IMG/VR virus record: IMGVR_UViG_3300042569_001270
Coordinates: 1-64,000 of that record
Origin: a virus
Reading direction: 5' to 3' (one strand)
Length of the DNA: 64,000 nt
How positions within the stretch are numbered: position 1 is the first letter of the stretch; each line of letters starts with the position of its first letter. The notes under the pieces were generated by a model. The model was not told where the DNA came from. It worked only from the letters and a program-made list of their open reading frames with translations, and made no database searches. Shown piece after piece: positions 11,594 through 21,136 of this stretch. A program made the position numbers and the translations under genes.

Positions 11594-14500
11594 GTGGCTA
11601 AGAAGACTGCACCTGCTCCTACTCCTACTCCTACGCTCACCGCCGACACTGCGGTTCTTGATAAAAAGGCTGCGGAAGACGCCGCACGCAAGAAGTACCT
11701 TGAGGTCACTCTTCCTCAGAAGAAGGCGGCACACGCCAACTCTGCTCTTGAGCGTCACAAGGTCTGGGCCGGTAAGGACTTTATGAGTAGGCCCGAGCCG
11801 CACGGCTCTGCCCGCTCGTTTCTTACCTACAACACCGTCCCCTTTCACTACCCTGTTTCTCACGGCCACACCGAGCACGAGGACCCTGAACAGGTGCGGT
11901 ACAGCACTGTGATGGGTAGCCCACAGACGGGCGGCTACCGTATCACTCACGCGGGAAAGCACTCTTTGGTTGAGTCCTTCCCTATGGCGATGAACGCCGA
12001 GCGTGATGAGAACGGGGAGTTTGTTGATCCCAAAGCAGCTGAACGCGAGTCCTTTGGACCCGGAGGCCCCAAGCCGATCCCAAACGGGCTTCTGACAAAT
12101 CCCGGCATGGGCGACATCTACCGCGCACTTCAGCAGCATGTGGCGGGTCACCGCGCCAAGCTGTTCTCGCCCGAGGGCAAGGCCTTCCTTGAATCAGGTA
12201 AGGGCAAGGATGCTTACGATCATGTGACAAGTGACAAAGGCTTTACAGGCGGAGATCGAGACTTCCAGCGCTATGTTCTTGAGGCCATCTCTCCCAAGTC
12301 TGAGCGGGTGCTTGGTTCCAAGGGAAAGCCCGTTGATCATCCTCACGCCGCTCCGGGTGCTCATGGTCTTCGCGTGAACGACAACGGAGAGATCGCAGAG
12401 TCTCCCGACGCGTTCAACGGTTCGGCAGAGGAAGCCGCTCTCGCCTACCCTCACAGCGCCGACGAGTTCAGTGCCGTCGATAAGGCCGCTACGGCCAAGG
12501 AAAAGGCCGCTGCCAAGGAGGCCAAGGCCAAGGAGGCGGCTGCGGCAAAGGAAGCCAAGGCTGCTGGCAAAGGTGGCAAGGGTAAGAAGGGCGAGGCCCC
12601 TACTGCTGCTCCTCCTGCCGCTCCTGCCGCTCCTCCTGACGCCCCCGCGACGAAGGGGACCTTTGCCCGCAAGAAGCTTGATCCTGCTCTTGAGGAGGGC
12701 ATTGCTGCAGCACAGGCCGAGCAGTCGAAGACCACCTCGAAGACCTCAAAGACCTCAAAGACCGCCCCCGCTGCGGGTACGCAGAAGAAGGGTCGCGGGG
12801 GTCGCAAGGCCGCAGTTGCTGCTCCGTCTGCTCCGTCTGCTCCGGCTGCTACGGAGACTGCGGGTGCAATGCGGGACGCCGGTTTCCAGTCCAGCACTTC
12901 TGGGCGGCCCACCACGAGGACCGGTCAGCCGCTGAATCTGACGGCCAATATTGAGGAACTTCGTCGTCGTGTTTCGAGCGCCGTTGGCGACGAAGCGGCG
13001 GAAAAGATCACTCAGCCCGCTCCTCCTGTCACTACGACTCAGCCCCCTGCTGCTCCAACGGCTCAGCCTGCTGCCTCAACTTTTGATCCTCACAAGTTGT
13101 CCCTCGACGACTACACAAAGCTCCATGACAACCCCGCAGCACTGCACGGTGTCCTCAGTCATCTGAAGGACAACTTTCCTAATGTGTACGACGCCAGCCC
13201 TGATGTGCAGGCCGCGAAGAACATGGTTGAGCAGTTCCGCGACGCTGCAAAGAAGTCGGGCATCCGCTTCAACGGCACCAAGGTGGATGGGCGTGCGCAG
13301 ACCCCCGAGCAAGAGAACACGCTTGAGCAGCTTGATCAGGCTGTGAAGATGCTCCGTAGTGAGCGTATTAAGGCGGGGCACCGGGCGTACATTGACGCTG
13401 CTCTTGATCAAGGCAAAGACGACGAGATTCACAAAGACAACTTTGCTGCCCACAACATGCAGTTGCCCCAGTTCAAGCACCGTAGCTTTGACACTGAGGA
13501 CGAATTTGATCGGATGTTTACGTCGAAGCCGCAGCAGATGGAGCTTCCGCTTGCGGCTCCGAAGCCCAAGCCTGAAGCAGCAGCGCCTGAGGCGGCTCCT
13601 GCCGCTGCCGCTGCTACGGGCGGCCCCACTCCGGTGAAGGGCGACCTGCTCACCTCGCTCTCCGGCGGTGACACGGCTCCTCGTGGAATGGCCGGTAGCA
13701 TCGTCCCGACGCCTGTCCCGACGCTGCCCGAGGGCACGTCTCCTCAGGCCCGCTCGTACCACTTGATCGGCGCTGACGGGAGCATGAAGCACACGCTCAA
13801 CGCCAAGGTTATCGGCCAGCATGAGGGTACACACGGCGTCTACTCGACGCACGTTCAGGACGTAAATAATCCTGACGGTACGCACAGCCACCAGAACATG
13901 CTGCTCGTGCACCACGAGAAGGAGCCGAATAACCCCACGCCGACACCCAAGGTGCTCGACTCGCACAAGATCGTCGGTTCGGAAAACAAGGCAACCCTGA
14001 CGCCTCTTGCGCAGCAGACGAATCAGGCAGCCTCTGTTGACCACCTTCTTAACAACGTTGCCAAGCCGCATGCTGTTCAGGCAGCTTCAGCAAAAGCTGC
14101 TGCAGCCCCGACGCCCACTCCTGCACCCACTCCTGCGCCTCCTCCGTCCACCGGTATCAACCCTTCCGCTGATGCGCCTGCTCCCAAGCCCGCTAAGACC
14201 GGGGGGATGATGGCTCGACTGAAGGGCATGTTTGGTTTTGGTAAGGGTGGACTTGTTGTTGATCTTCGTAAGGCCAACAACATTTACAATCTGACCAAGG
14301 GTGTCGCGGCGGACCAGCCAAAGAAGTACACGAACAAGCAGGTAACCAAGACAGGCGGTATCAAGCACGTCTACAAGCTGCCTGCTGGTTCGTTCCAGAG
14401 TCCTGCTGGTGGCGGTGCGCCTAAGGTTGATAACGAGGTCAACCCGCAGGCCTTGTCCACCAAGCTGCGCACCACGAGTGGCACGCTGCTCCAGATTGCC

Positions 14501-14734
14501 AAGCGGTCTGGCGGGCCTCAGCAGTTTGCTCAGATCGTTCGTGAGCAGGCCCCCGCGTTTGTTCGCAAGCACGGAGTCACCGACGAGTACCTGATGTCCA
14601 TCTACCGCGCCCTTCACAATCGGGCGGCGGTACAGAAGGCGGAAAAAGATGATCCTTGTTGGGACGGCTACGAGATGGTTGGCATGAAGCGCAAGAACGG
14701 TCGGCGCGTCCCCAAGTGTGTTCCCGAGACCTAA
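11594..14734 (+). CDS. Second giant low-complexity head-module protein, 1046 aa
   Basis: GTG 11594 follows CGGAGG. The protein has an N-terminal Pro/Thr run, a folded-looking region (residues ~30-260 with KVWAGKDFM and DIYRALQQHVAGHRAK), Lys/Ala-rich linkers with a triplicated 9-bp repeat (ACCTCAAAG type, about 12733-12759), and an EEGIAAAQAEQSK peptide (from about residue 366) shared with the 1581-aa neighbour. The extreme C-terminus ends in DPCWDGYEMVGMKRKNG and VPKCVP, a short peptide also seen at the ends of unrelated phage head proteins. A GMMARLKGMFGFGKGG segment could be amphipathic. Probably an internal head protein; no catalytic motif seen. Confidence 0.65.
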   Translation: MAKKTAPAPTPTPTLTADTAVLDKKAAEDAARKKYLEVTLPQKKAAHANSALERHKVWAGKDFMSRPEPHGSARSFLTYNTVPFHYPVSHGHTEHEDPEQVRYSTVMGSPQTGGYRITHAGKHSLVESFPMAMNAERDENGEFVDPKAAERESFGPGGPKPIPNGLLTNPGMGDIYRALQQHVAGHRAKLFSPEGKAFLESGKGKDAYDHVTSDKGFTGGDRDFQRYVLEAISPKSERVLGSKGKPVDHPHAAPGAHGLRVNDNGEIAESPDAFNGSAEEAALAYPHSADEFSAVDKAATAKEKAAAKEAKAKEAAAAKEAKAAGKGGKGKKGEAPTAAPPAAPAAPPDAPATKGTFARKKLDPALEEGIAAAQAEQSKTTSKTSKTSKTAPAAGTQKKGRGGRKAAVAAPSAPSAPAATETAGAMRDAGFQSSTSGRPTTRTGQPLNLTANIEELRRRVSSAVGDEAAEKITQPAPPVTTTQPPAAPTAQPAASTFDPHKLSLDDYTKLHDNPAALHGVLSHLKDNFPNVYDASPDVQAAKNMVEQFRDAAKKSGIRFNGTKVDGRAQTPEQENTLEQLDQAVKMLRSERIKAGHRAYIDAALDQGKDDEIHKDNFAAHNMQLPQFKHRSFDTEDEFDRMFTSKPQQMELPLAAPKPKPEAAAPEAAPAAAAATGGPTPVKGDLLTSLSGGDTAPRGMAGSIVPTPVPTLPEGTSPQARSYHLIGADGSMKHTLNAKVIGQHEGTHGVYSTHVQDVNNPDGTHSHQNMLLVHHEKEPNNPTPTPKVLDSHKIVGSENKATLTPLAQQTNQAASVDHLLNNVAKPHAVQAASAKAAAAPTPTPAPTPAPPPSTGINPSADAPAPKPAKTGGMMARLKGMFGFGKGGLVVDLRKANNIYNLTKGVAADQPKKYTNKQVTKTGGIKHVYKLPAGSFQSPAGGGAPKVDNEVNPQALSTKLRTTSGTLLQIAKRSGGPQQFAQIVREQAPAFVRKHGVTDEYLMSIYRALHNRAAVQKAEKDDPCWDGYEMVGMKRKNGRRVPKCVPET

Positions 14735-14744
14735 GGAGATTTCC

Positions 14745-15413
14745 ATGACGATGTGCAAGGGCTGTGGGCAGATGTACAAGGGTGCGACGTGCAAGGGTTG
14801 CCACGCTATGGAGCGGCCCACTTTGATGAAGAAGGGGGAGCACACCTCTTCGGAGTCCGCCTCCGAGACGACCTCCGAGCACGGTGAGCAGGAAGTGCGT
14901 ATGAGTCTCCAGCAGCTGCACTCGGTCTGTGAGGCAGCCACCAAGCTCAAGGGTCACGTCAAGAAGGAGACGCTGGTCCCTGCGTGGGTTCAGAGCCTCC
15001 TGACGGTCGCCCACGAGAACCTTGAGCACATCGAGGGCTACTTTGAGGGCAAGCACATGAAGAAGGGCGGCGACTTTGTTATGCCGACGTCCGAGTCCCA
15101 CAAGCCACGGATGCCCGTCCCCACCCGTGGAATGAAGAAGCCTCCGGCACCGTCCAAGGGCGGCACCGCTGCACGCAACATCGCGCTGTCGGAAACGGCG
15201 CAGGAGACCGACGTGGAGAAGGTTAATAAGAGTGACGCCCCTGTTCTGCCGCAGTTTCCCCGCGTGACGGGCGACTCGCGCGTTCTGCTGCAGCACGTCG
15301 CTCCAGACCAGACGGTGATTCAGCAGATCACTGGTCGGGATACCCACCAGCCGCACAGCTACAATCTGGCCCCCTCGAACTGGGAAGACGGCTTCGGTCT
15401 TCGTCGTCGATAA
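14745..15413 (+). CDS. Zinc-ribbon head-module protein, 222 aa
   Basis: ATG 14745 follows AAGGAG. C4-x2-C7 and C16-x2-C19 at the very N-terminus make a minimal zinc ribbon. A Ser/Glu-rich linker follows, then a helical segment (residues ~55-115) and a C-terminal VLLQHVAPDQTVIQQITGRD region. It is co-oriented with, and 10 bases after, the 1046-aa protein. Role unknown; likely virion or assembly factor. Confidence 0.6.
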   Translation: MTMCKGCGQMYKGATCKGCHAMERPTLMKKGEHTSSESASETTSEHGEQEVRMSLQQLHSVCEAATKLKGHVKKETLVPAWVQSLLTVAHENLEHIEGYFEGKHMKKGGDFVMPTSESHKPRMPVPTRGMKKPPAPSKGGTAARNIALSETAQETDVEKVNKSDAPVLPQFPRVTGDSRVLLQHVAPDQTVIQQITGRDTHQPHSYNLAPSNWEDGFGLRRR

Positions 15414-15434
15414 CAATCTCCAGCAGTAGCACTG

Positions 15435-15465
15435 GACGCCCGTCGGCTGTATGCTGGCGGGCGTC
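15435..15465 (+). terminator. GC-rich hairpin before the helicase gene (weak terminator or processing site)
   Basis: GACGCCCG (15435-15442) pairs perfectly with CGGGCGTC (15458-15465). The following bases (TTGCTGTT) are only partly T-rich, so termination may be partial. It sits in the only gap of note between the zinc-ribbon gene and the helicase gene. Confidence 0.45.
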
Positions 15466-15482
15466 TTGCTGTTGAGGGATCA

Positions 15483-18400
15483 ATGACCAAACTTCTCAAA
15501 AAGTCTGACGGTAACCCTGCAGAACCCTCAAAGATGGGCCGCCCTCCTGAGGGCAAGCCGAAGGATGCACAGGGTCACGCCGTAACCGGCGACGGTCACC
15601 GCATCGTAGAGAACCCCGGTATCTATGGAGGCAAGTGGTACCGCGACAAGCGTGGCTTCGTTCAGTACGGCGTCCTACAGCCCCGTGGTGCGCCTCTGCA
15701 GGGGCCACGCTTCGCCCCGCTCGGAGGTGCCAAGCCTCTGGCTACTCGTGCAGGAGGCAAGGCCGCACGAGGGGCCACTGCCTCGGCTGTCGAAACGCTC
15801 ACCGGCATCAGGAACATCTATGCGACTGCCAATGCCACAGGGTTTGGTCTGTCGAGTGTCAGCCCGCTCACGGCTCTTCTATCCGGCGAGATTCGTAACG
15901 AACTGAACCTTGGAAACGTAGACGTCAAAGACGTCAAAAAGATGATTAACACCGGTACCCTTCCAAGTGGTGCCGGTGTGCTGAGTGGGCTGATCGCCTC
16001 AAAACTTGGGCTTCCGCTGGACAGCCTCGAAGAGTTTGCTGGGCTGGTGCGAGCCGCAGAGCGGGGAGGCTTTGACGTTGAAGATGCGCTCGGGCGAATG
16101 ATTGACGAGCGGATGCGCCTGCCTGACGGCAGCATGCCCGATAACTACGAGGAGACCCGCGAACTCCTCATCGCGTCGGTTTTTGAAGCCTTTGACAGTC
16201 TTCAAGACGACCACGACGTGCAGACCGCCGTCTCGCAGGCGGTCAGTGCTGCACAGGCAAACGATTTTATTATTGAACAGGCTATTAACACGGTCAACAC
16301 TCACAGAGACAAGCTCGGCTCTATTTTTGATCACTCTGTTCCTGTAGAGACTCGTTTCGTCCGTTTCTTGGCCGTTTCGCGGGAGCTTGGGTTGCTGAGT
16401 TTCGTGCGCGACCTTGAGATGGTTCGCCAGCACTTCAGGCCAGACGGATCACCGGTACCTATTGGTGAGCAGCTGAAGCAGCTTGGCGCAGTTCGCATCA
16501 ACACAGCGGGCGTCAGCTGGATGATCCGCCGTCTTAACAACCTTGCTGGGACGGATCAGGCACACACAACGCTCGCGCAGATTTTGCCCGTCCTTCTTCG
16601 TTACGACGCGTGGCAGCGGGCAAAGGCTCTTGGCTCAGACGCCGATCAACAAGTTGCGTCGTTTACCACTCCTGATGGTGAAGCTCGTGGGGACTTTGTT
16701 CACAAGTTTGCACCGGGTACTGACCAGTTTGAGCGCTTCAACGCTGACCCATCGGCGTTCTTTGAAGACCCGCAGTGGCAGAGGGAAGGCAACCTCCCAA
16801 CGCAGGACGATGGCCTTGAGGTTGCGCTCGTCAACCAGCTAATCGCCGAGAGTCCTCCCGAGTTGCTTACTCGCAATAATGTACTTAACTTTATTAAACA
16901 TACAAACGCTGAAGGGGAGCGCTTTGCCTCGATGCTGGAAGACTACGCCTCAGGAAACATGGGGGCGTACGGCTACCACCTCACCAAAGCGTTCGCCGCA
17001 AACGCTGTGACCCTCAAGGACGCGTTTGACGACCGAGCAGTTGAGGGCATCCTCACCAAGCTCGCTGGGCGTGCTGACCGGATCGTGAAGGCTATGCAGG
17101 CTCGTGTAGCCCACCCAGAGGCAATCAAGGCCACGTTGCCCCCTGACACGCTCAAGCACCTTGAGACCGCTGGCTTCGGCGGGGTACCCATCACTGTTCT
17201 GCCCACCCAGCTTCGTGCTGTGGCGCACGCACTGGCAGCGGAGCGCTCCATCTGCGGGCTGGACGTCGGCCTCGGGAAGACACTGGTCGCCGCGCTCTTT
17301 GCGGCCTCCCTGCTTCACCAAAAAAAGTCGCAGATCGTCTTTCACGTTTTGCCAAAGATGACGATTGATCAGTACCCTGAGCAGCTCAGGACTTTCCTTG
17401 GTCCCAGCTTCCAGTACCGCAGCATCGCCACGCAGGACATCTCCACCCGAGGCGTGGACTACCCAGAGGCTCTTGCCACGCTAGAAGCCATCTTGGCGGG
17501 CAAGAAGCAGTTTGCTCCCAACGTGATCATCTCAAACTCTTGGCTGGACGGTGGCCGGGAGTTGGAGGACTTGAAGCGTGCTGAGGGGTTGAACGTCTAC
17601 GACAGCAAGACAAACCAGTTCATCCCAAACCCCGCACTTTCTGAGCAGGAGTACGAGGACCGTCTGGACAAGCTGATTCCCCAGCTTCGCTTCGTGCAGC
17701 TTATTAAAGCTATTCAAGAGAAGTACGGCGCGGCGTTTATTATTGACGAAGCTCACTCACCGGGCGCGGGTCTTCGTAACGAGAAGAACATCGCCTACAA
17801 AGTTTTCCGTCACATGACGGAAGGTGCTGACCACGTTCTGGGTATGACGGCAAACGCTGCGTCGAACGGTGTCAAAGACATCGTGACGATGATGGGAGCG
17901 ATCAACCCAGAGGCTGTCACCGAAGACGTGCGCAGACTGCAGGAGCAGTATGCCTCCGTTTCGATAGTCCCTAAGCTGGATGCTGACGGAAACCCGACTG
18001 GACAGCGGGTTCGTCAGTACAGCAACCTCGACAGCTTCATGCGCGGCTCAAAAGACTTGATGCCGTTCTTTTATCAAAAAGTAAAAAGCGATCCTGACGT
18101 GCGGGCGGAGCTTGAGTCTGCAGGCTTTACAGTCCCGCAGATGCGCATCCGTCGGCGCAACCACCCAGTGAGTCCCCTTCTGTCACAGTACCTCTCGATG
18201 GCCGAGAACGGGCACGACGACTACGTTCGGCTTGAGAAGGCTCGCATCCGTAACGAACGCAATATCAATCGTTATCGCAATTTTCTTGCAGGCCACAATC
18301 CTTATTACGCAGACAAGAACCTCTACCCAGACGAGGCTCTTTGGTCTCTTCGTACTGTGACTCGTGCGCAGAAGGACGACGATGGTAATTTTTATCGTGA

Positions 18401-20693
18401 TCCCGTCACGGGTGAGTACGCACTCTACGAACAGCCTGTCGCACAGGACTACAAGTTCAAGCCTCCGCGTAAAGACGTTCCCCTTCGCTGGGACGATGTG
18501 AAGGACGACAACACCAAAGCTGCCTTGTACAAGTACAATCTTGCTAAAAAGATTCGTCTTGACCCCGCTATGGTCTGGGGCAACGCCATGCCCGAGGCCC
18601 ATCGTGGGGCCGCGTTTGGCAAGGTTGAAGCTGCTGTCGAGGCAGTGCTTGAGCACATGAACAGCCCCGTCACGAACGACGGCTGCATCATCTTGGCCGT
18701 CGAAAGCGTGCAGGCGATGAAGGTGATTCGCGACCGGCTTCGCGAGGAGGGCGTTGACAGCCCGCTGATCGCTGAGTTCCGTGGTGACGGAGACAGCACC
18801 GTCGTTGACAAGCGCTTGGCTTCAGACCGTGACGCTGCTGCTAAGCTTATTAACAAGAAGCAGATAAAAGTCGCGCTGATGTCCATCCGACTGGCCGTCG
18901 GTCTGAACCTTCAGCACGCCTCCAAGATGGTGATGATTGAAGAGCCGAGCACCGTGCACCACATGGATCAAACTTTGGGGCGCATCAGCCGCATCGGCGG
19001 TAACTCACTGGCAGAGATTGAAATCCTGAACCTGAACACAGACGTGGACTTTAAGGCTCTCCGCAACCGTTATGAGAAAGCCTTGCAGGTCCTTCCGCTG
19101 TTCCAGCACGACGAGTTGCTGGCCACTTCCGACGCGCTACCCGCCCTCATCAACCACATCGAGGCGGGGCTTGAGCGGCTGGGCCTGCCGACGGGTCCTG
19201 ACTACCACGACGAGATGAAGCCGGTGGCCGACCGCGTAGCCCTTGCAGAGCAGCAGGACCGTCTCGGGCTGGGGGGTATCCCTCACGATCTTTCGCGCTT
19301 CAAACAGGTTATTAACGGTCCTGCCTCAAAGTTCTTGCGTATTCCTGCTTCAGCCACCGAGCAGGTCATCCGCTACGCTAAGAACGGCCTCAGCATGATT
19401 AACCAAAAAGCTGAAGCAAACGAAATTCTTTATCAAGAAAAAAAGCGCAGCAAGGACGACTACGAAAAGGTTAAAGAGGCTGTTGATCGCGACCGTGACT
19501 TGTTTATGATGACAACGTCTTTGTTTGGGCAGCAGAACATCGTTGTACCGGGCAAGTACAGTGCCGTCGTTCCTCAGTACGCGAGCTTCGAGTCCACGAG
19601 CGACATCAACCCGTTTGCGGTTCTGGTTTCACAGGCCCAGACACCGGATGCTCGACTCAAGCGCAAGGTCGTCACGAGCTTGATTGATACGCCTAATTCT
19701 GTGATCTCAGACTCAGACGTTCCGGGCGGCAACGACATTTACATTCACTACTACGCGTGGGAGCTTATTCATAAGTACGGTCTGAAGTCTGTTGCGGAGC
19801 TTGTTGAAGGACACGAGCGACAGATCGCAGAAGCTATGGGGCTTTGGAACGACACCTATCGACTGACTCGGTATGTGAAGTACACCAACATGCTGCGAGA
19901 CTGGGCGAAGCAGGGCTACATTCGCTGGACGGGTACTGAGCCTGCACAGCTGCCGTTGAAGACCCCAGAGCTTGGCGAGGTTCGTGGGATTCGGCCCGCA
20001 AGGCCTCCGCCTTACCTGACTGCGGAAGAGGCCCTCCTCCGCTTCATGCTGGCCACGTCCAAGGACCCAAACATGCTTGAGGCCATGCGGCAGTCGCCGG
20101 GCATCCAGCAGGAACTGAAGCACCTTGGACTTGAGCACAAGGACCCCGAGAAGACAGTGCTGACGCCGGGGGCCGCTGCTCACACCCCTACATTTGATCC
20201 TGTTTCTGTGTGGGACGGACGGCAGCACCTCACGGTGACGCCTGCGGAGTTGGGTCAGTTCTGGAGCAACGTGAAGGCGTACCTCGATGGCGGAGGCTCA
20301 ATCAGTAGCGTGGACGAGGCGCATCGTGCGTTGACGGGCAGCACTGGTCCTGTAGGGGAAAGTGCTCAAGCAACGCGCATTATTATGTACGAGTTCGAGA
20401 AGCGTGGACTGACTCGCTCGACGTACACGCCAAGCGTTCCTCAGATTCGCGTCTCTCGTATCGGCAAGCACAACCTTCCCAACTTTGAAGACCTTCCTGC
20501 AGAGGGCAAAGTTATTAAAGGCGACGACCTTGAACACTACTGGGAGACGCTCTACAACTACTTGGACGCAGGCAACAGTCTGACGAGCCACGAAGGCCTC
20601 GCATCCGTTCTCGGGCTGAAACCAGAAGACCAATCACTGACACGCCACATCATGGACGAGTTCATCCGCCAGCGACTCGTCGTGAGGAGCTAA
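15483..20693 (+). CDS. SNF2-like superfamily 2 helicase/translocase in the head module, 1736 aa
   Basis: ATG 15483 follows GAGGG. The motor core lies in residues ~570-1200: Walker A DVGLGKT (594-600), motif Ia VLPKMTIDQ, motif II DEAH (755-758), motif III-like MTANAASNG (usually LTATP), then motif V IRLAVGLNLQHAS and motif VI QTLGRISRIGG (from 1163). The ~570-aa N-terminal and ~500-aa C-terminal extensions have no motif I recognise. SNF2-like proteins move along duplex DNA. Placement between portal and protease, not with replication genes, suggests a virion-associated enzyme, comparable in position and size to the P1 DarB-type antirestriction proteins, though no methylase motif is visible. 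The helicase call is secure; the role is inference. Confidence 0.85.
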   Translation: MTKLLKKSDGNPAEPSKMGRPPEGKPKDAQGHAVTGDGHRIVENPGIYGGKWYRDKRGFVQYGVLQPRGAPLQGPRFAPLGGAKPLATRAGGKAARGATASAVETLTGIRNIYATANATGFGLSSVSPLTALLSGEIRNELNLGNVDVKDVKKMINTGTLPSGAGVLSGLIASKLGLPLDSLEEFAGLVRAAERGGFDVEDALGRMIDERMRLPDGSMPDNYEETRELLIASVFEAFDSLQDDHDVQTAVSQAVSAAQANDFIIEQAINTVNTHRDKLGSIFDHSVPVETRFVRFLAVSRELGLLSFVRDLEMVRQHFRPDGSPVPIGEQLKQLGAVRINTAGVSWMIRRLNNLAGTDQAHTTLAQILPVLLRYDAWQRAKALGSDADQQVASFTTPDGEARGDFVHKFAPGTDQFERFNADPSAFFEDPQWQREGNLPTQDDGLEVALVNQLIAESPPELLTRNNVLNFIKHTNAEGERFASMLEDYASGNMGAYGYHLTKAFAANAVTLKDAFDDRAVEGILTKLAGRADRIVKAMQARVAHPEAIKATLPPDTLKHLETAGFGGVPITVLPTQLRAVAHALAAERSICGLDVGLGKTLVAALFAASLLHQKKSQIVFHVLPKMTIDQYPEQLRTFLGPSFQYRSIATQDISTRGVDYPEALATLEAILAGKKQFAPNVIISNSWLDGGRELEDLKRAEGLNVYDSKTNQFIPNPALSEQEYEDRLDKLIPQLRFVQLIKAIQEKYGAAFIIDEAHSPGAGLRNEKNIAYKVFRHMTEGADHVLGMTANAASNGVKDIVTMMGAINPEAVTEDVRRLQEQYASVSIVPKLDADGNPTGQRVRQYSNLDSFMRGSKDLMPFFYQKVKSDPDVRAELESAGFTVPQMRIRRRNHPVSPLLSQYLSMAENGHDDYVRLEKARIRNERNINRYRNFLAGHNPYYADKNLYPDEALWSLRTVTRAQKDDDGNFYRDPVTGEYALYEQPVAQDYKFKPPRKDVPLRWDDVKDDNTKAALYKYNLAKKIRLDPAMVWGNAMPEAHRGAAFGKVEAAVEAVLEHMNSPVTNDGCIILAVESVQAMKVIRDRLREEGVDSPLIAEFRGDGDSTVVDKRLASDRDAAAKLINKKQIKVALMSIRLAVGLNLQHASKMVMIEEPSTVHHMDQTLGRISRIGGNSLAEIEILNLNTDVDFKALRNRYEKALQVLPLFQHDELLATSDALPALINHIEAGLERLGLPTGPDYHDEMKPVADRVALAEQQDRLGLGGIPHDLSRFKQVINGPASKFLRIPASATEQVIRYAKNGLSMINQKAEANEILYQEKKRSKDDYEKVKEAVDRDRDLFMMTTSLFGQQNIVVPGKYSAVVPQYASFESTSDINPFAVLVSQAQTPDARLKRKVVTSLIDTPNSVISDSDVPGGNDIYIHYYAWELIHKYGLKSVAELVEGHERQIAEAMGLWNDTYRLTRYVKYTNMLRDWAKQGYIRWTGTEPAQLPLKTPELGEVRGIRPARPPPYLTAEEALLRFMLATSKDPNMLEAMRQSPGIQQELKHLGLEHKDPEKTVLTPGAAAHTPTFDPVSVWDGRQHLTVTPAELGQFWSNVKAYLDGGGSISSVDEAHRALTGSTGPVGESAQATRIIMYEFEKRGLTRSTYTPSVPQIRVSRIGKHNLPNFEDLPAEGKVIKGDDLEHYWETLYNYLDAGNSLTSHEGLASVLGLKPEDQSLTRHIMDEFIRQRLVVRS

Positions 20694-20694
20694 C

Positions 20695-21105
20695 ATGGGC
20701 AAGGCCAAAGACCCGTCGATACTCAACGAGCCTGCCTACGCTGTTGAGATCATACTTAAAGGAGAGAAACCATCTGTGCGGCTCCTCAGCGTAGAGAAGG
20801 TTCTTGGCGGACGTGTGCACGACAAGGAAAGCCTGCTGTACGAACTGGTCAAGCGTCAGCACAACTCGCTGAACTTCCACCACTCGGACATCACGTCTCG
20901 ACGGTGGCACCTTGAGTACGAACGACCTGCCCTCCGTTTTTATTGTAAACACTACGGGGTGCCGGTTCCGGGGTGGCTTGAAGGCTGCGGAGGCTACGAA
21001 GACTGCAGTGAGGAGACTTTCACGCGTCTGTTTGGTACTCGTCCCCTACACCCCGTCGAGTTCAAGACGTGGGGCGGTCTGTTTCCCGAGTTGAAGCCTC
21101 AATGA
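20695..21105 (+). CDS. Hypothetical protein, 136 aa
   Basis: ATG 20695 begins one base after the helicase stop, so the two are probably translated together. The protein is a mixed alpha/beta sequence (YAVEIILKGEKPSVRLL, YELVKRQHNSLNFHHSD) with several aromatic and Cys residues near the end (GCGGYEDCSEETF). No recognised family. Its place between helicase and kinase suggests the same virion or takeover module. Confidence 0.55.
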   Translation: MGKAKDPSILNEPAYAVEIILKGEKPSVRLLSVEKVLGGRVHDKESLLYELVKRQHNSLNFHHSDITSRRWHLEYERPALRFYCKHYGVPVPGWLEGCGGYEDCSEETFTRLFGTRPLHPVEFKTWGGLFPELKPQ

Positions 21106-21136
21106 TCTTCCAGTACTTTCACGTTTGGAGCCACCC

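Noticed and set aside
15483-20693. Methylase domain fused to the head-module helicase, as in P1 DarB
   Set aside because: No NPPY/DPPY or FxGxG motif could be found in the extensions, so only position and size resemble DarB.
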